Below are positions 63,204 to 64,000 of a DNA stretch of 64,000 nt, one piece after another. Within the stretch, counting starts at the first letter, position 1. Each line of letters begins with the position of its first letter. The notes below the pieces were generated by a model, which saw only the letters and a program-made list of their open reading frames with translations, searched no databases and had not been told where the DNA came from. A program made the position numbers and the translations under genes. This DNA comes from Paraliobacillus sp044383835 (lineage in GTDB: Bacteria; Bacillota; Bacilli; Bacillales; Amphibacillaceae), in assembly GCF_044383835.1 (NCBI RefSeq), contig NZ_JBISEP010000001.1, positions 265,143 through 329,142 on the forward strand, given 5' to 3'.

Positions 63204-64000
63204 TTGTCTATTACAAACTTTACAAGAAAACTGTTAGATATTCAAGATAAAAATATTTATATCGATGGAGAGGGCATTACGATAGAGGAATATAAAGGGC
63301 GTACGTGTAAGTTCATCCATGCTACATTAACGTATGAAGCAGTACATTGTCCGCATTGTCATATTAAAAAAGAAGGAGCTTCTATCTATAAAAACGGCAC
63401 GCAACAATCTCGAATCACCATACCTACAATGGGCGTTCATCCGGTGTACTTATTATTAAAAAAGCAACGATTCGTGTGTAAACCGTGTGGCCGTAGCTTT
63501 ACAGCGGAAACACCGATCGTGAAGCGTCATTGTTTCATTTCATCCAACACCAAGGCACAGATTCTAGTGAAAACGGCAGAAGCACAATCGATTAAAAGTA
63601 TCTCGAGAGACTGCGGTGTATCTGGCGCTACGGTACAACGCATCTTGATTGATGGAGCCAAAGCTTTCAAACCATATCACAAAACGTTACCAAGCCATCT
63701 ATCTTTTGATGAATTTAAATACGCGAAAAGGCAGCTGGCTTTTAAATATATCAATGCAGAGACTGGAGATATCCTAGATATTCTAAATAGGCGGGATAGT
63801 CGAACGCTAAAAAATCATTTCATCACGCACTATAGTTTGAAGGATAGAAAAAACGTTCAAACCGTCACGATTGATATGAACGCTGGCTACGTTACTGTCA
63901 TCAAAGAGCTATTTCCCAATGCAAAAATTATCATTGATCGCTTTCATCTTGTCCAACTCATTTCTAGAGCGATGAACAAAACACGCGTCATGATCATGAA
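63204..64000 (+). mobile_element. ISL3-family transposase (partial, runs off right edge)
   Basis: 265 codons open to the window end with no stop. The protein has the ISL3 zinc-finger domain with two CxxC pairs (Cys49/52 and Cys92/95), a helix-turn-helix around 128-148 (SIKSISRDCGVSGATVQRI) and the start of the DDE catalytic domain (Asp169 in SFDE, Asp224 in VTIDM; DRFH at 245-248). The start is TTG 63204-63206 with AGGAGGGAA upstream. The rest of the gene and the right end lie outside. The left inverted repeat cannot be set without the right end, but probably lies between 63100 and 63180. Confidence 0.88.

Noticed and set aside
1..64000. CRISPR array, prophage, toxin-antitoxin or biosynthetic cluster
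   Set aside because: No regularly spaced repeats, phage genes or unusual enzyme clusters were seen; the window is conserved core genome except for the right end.
1..64000. tRNA or rRNA genes
   Set aside because: No cloverleaf-like or rRNA sequence noticed in the intergenic regions; the gaps are explained by leaders, promoters and hairpins.

Overview
This window is about 64 kb of low-GC Firmicute chromosome from an endospore-forming Bacillaceae. The evidence is gene content and order: spoVM, sigE, sigG, spoIIGA, the Spo0A-type spoIIG promoter, remA, sepF, divIVA, pyr attenuators with PyrR-binding loops, and a T-box ileS, arranged almost exactly as in the Bacillus subtilis ylo-pyr-ylm-fts region. 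The AT-rich composition and protein styles suggest a halotolerant relative of the Oceanobacillus/Gracilibacillus/Virgibacillus group, but I cannot name the genus. Nearly everything is on the minus strand, so the window reads backwards relative to the usual map.

Layout on the plus-strand scale: (1) 1-10 kb: smc (runs off the left edge), a plus-strand UPF0435 gene, rnc, then the fatty-acid/phospholipid operon fapR-plsX-fabD-fabG-acpP with its own FapR operator, and recG. (2) 9.2-13.3 kb: the two-subunit iron-sulfur serine dehydratase (sdaAA/sdaAB), the fatty-acid kinase fakA and an Asp23 protein. (3) 13.7-31.9 kb: rpmB, the 26-codon spoVM, thiN, rpe, rsgA, prkC-prpC, rsmB, fmt, priA, coaBC, rpoZ, gmk, remA, a YicC protein, a calcium-type P-type ATPase and plus-strand rqcH. 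(4) 32.2-44 kb: the complete pyrimidine operon pyrR-uraA-pyrB-pyrC-carA-carB-pyrK-pyrD-pyrF-pyrE with two recognisable PyrR attenuators, followed by rluD and lspA. (5) 45.6-50.7 kb: an inserted MFS transporter, ileS with an isoleucine T-box leader, and divIVA. (6) 50.8-62.6 kb: the division and sporulation cluster ylmH-ylmG-sepF-ylmE-pgeF-ymxH-sigG-sigE-spoIIGA-ftsZ-ftsA-sbp-ylxX-ylxW-divIB. (7) 62.6-64 kb: a long non-coding stretch with a 183-bp palindromic element, then an ISL3-family transposase that runs off the right edge.

The parts work together as growth housekeeping (lipid, pyrimidine, translation, ribosome rescue), Ser/Thr-kinase signalling (PrkC/PrpC, RsgA), and cell division coupled to sporulation. 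Regulatory sequences can be read for several of them: a FapR box, PyrR loops, a T-box with an ATC specifier, a sigma-H promoter ahead of ftsAZ, a sigma-F/G promoter ahead of sigG, and the long-spacer Spo0A-dependent spoIIG promoter.

I did not find an undescribed defence, mobile or biosynthetic system. The most unusual observations are a spoIIGA gene whose only full-length start appears to be ATA (or ATT), a perfect inverted repeat at the start of the divIB transcript beside a disrupted dcw cluster, loss of the third pyr attenuator with mutually exclusive hairpins in its place, a 183-bp palindromic repeat beside the IS element, and the absence of def between priA and fmt.
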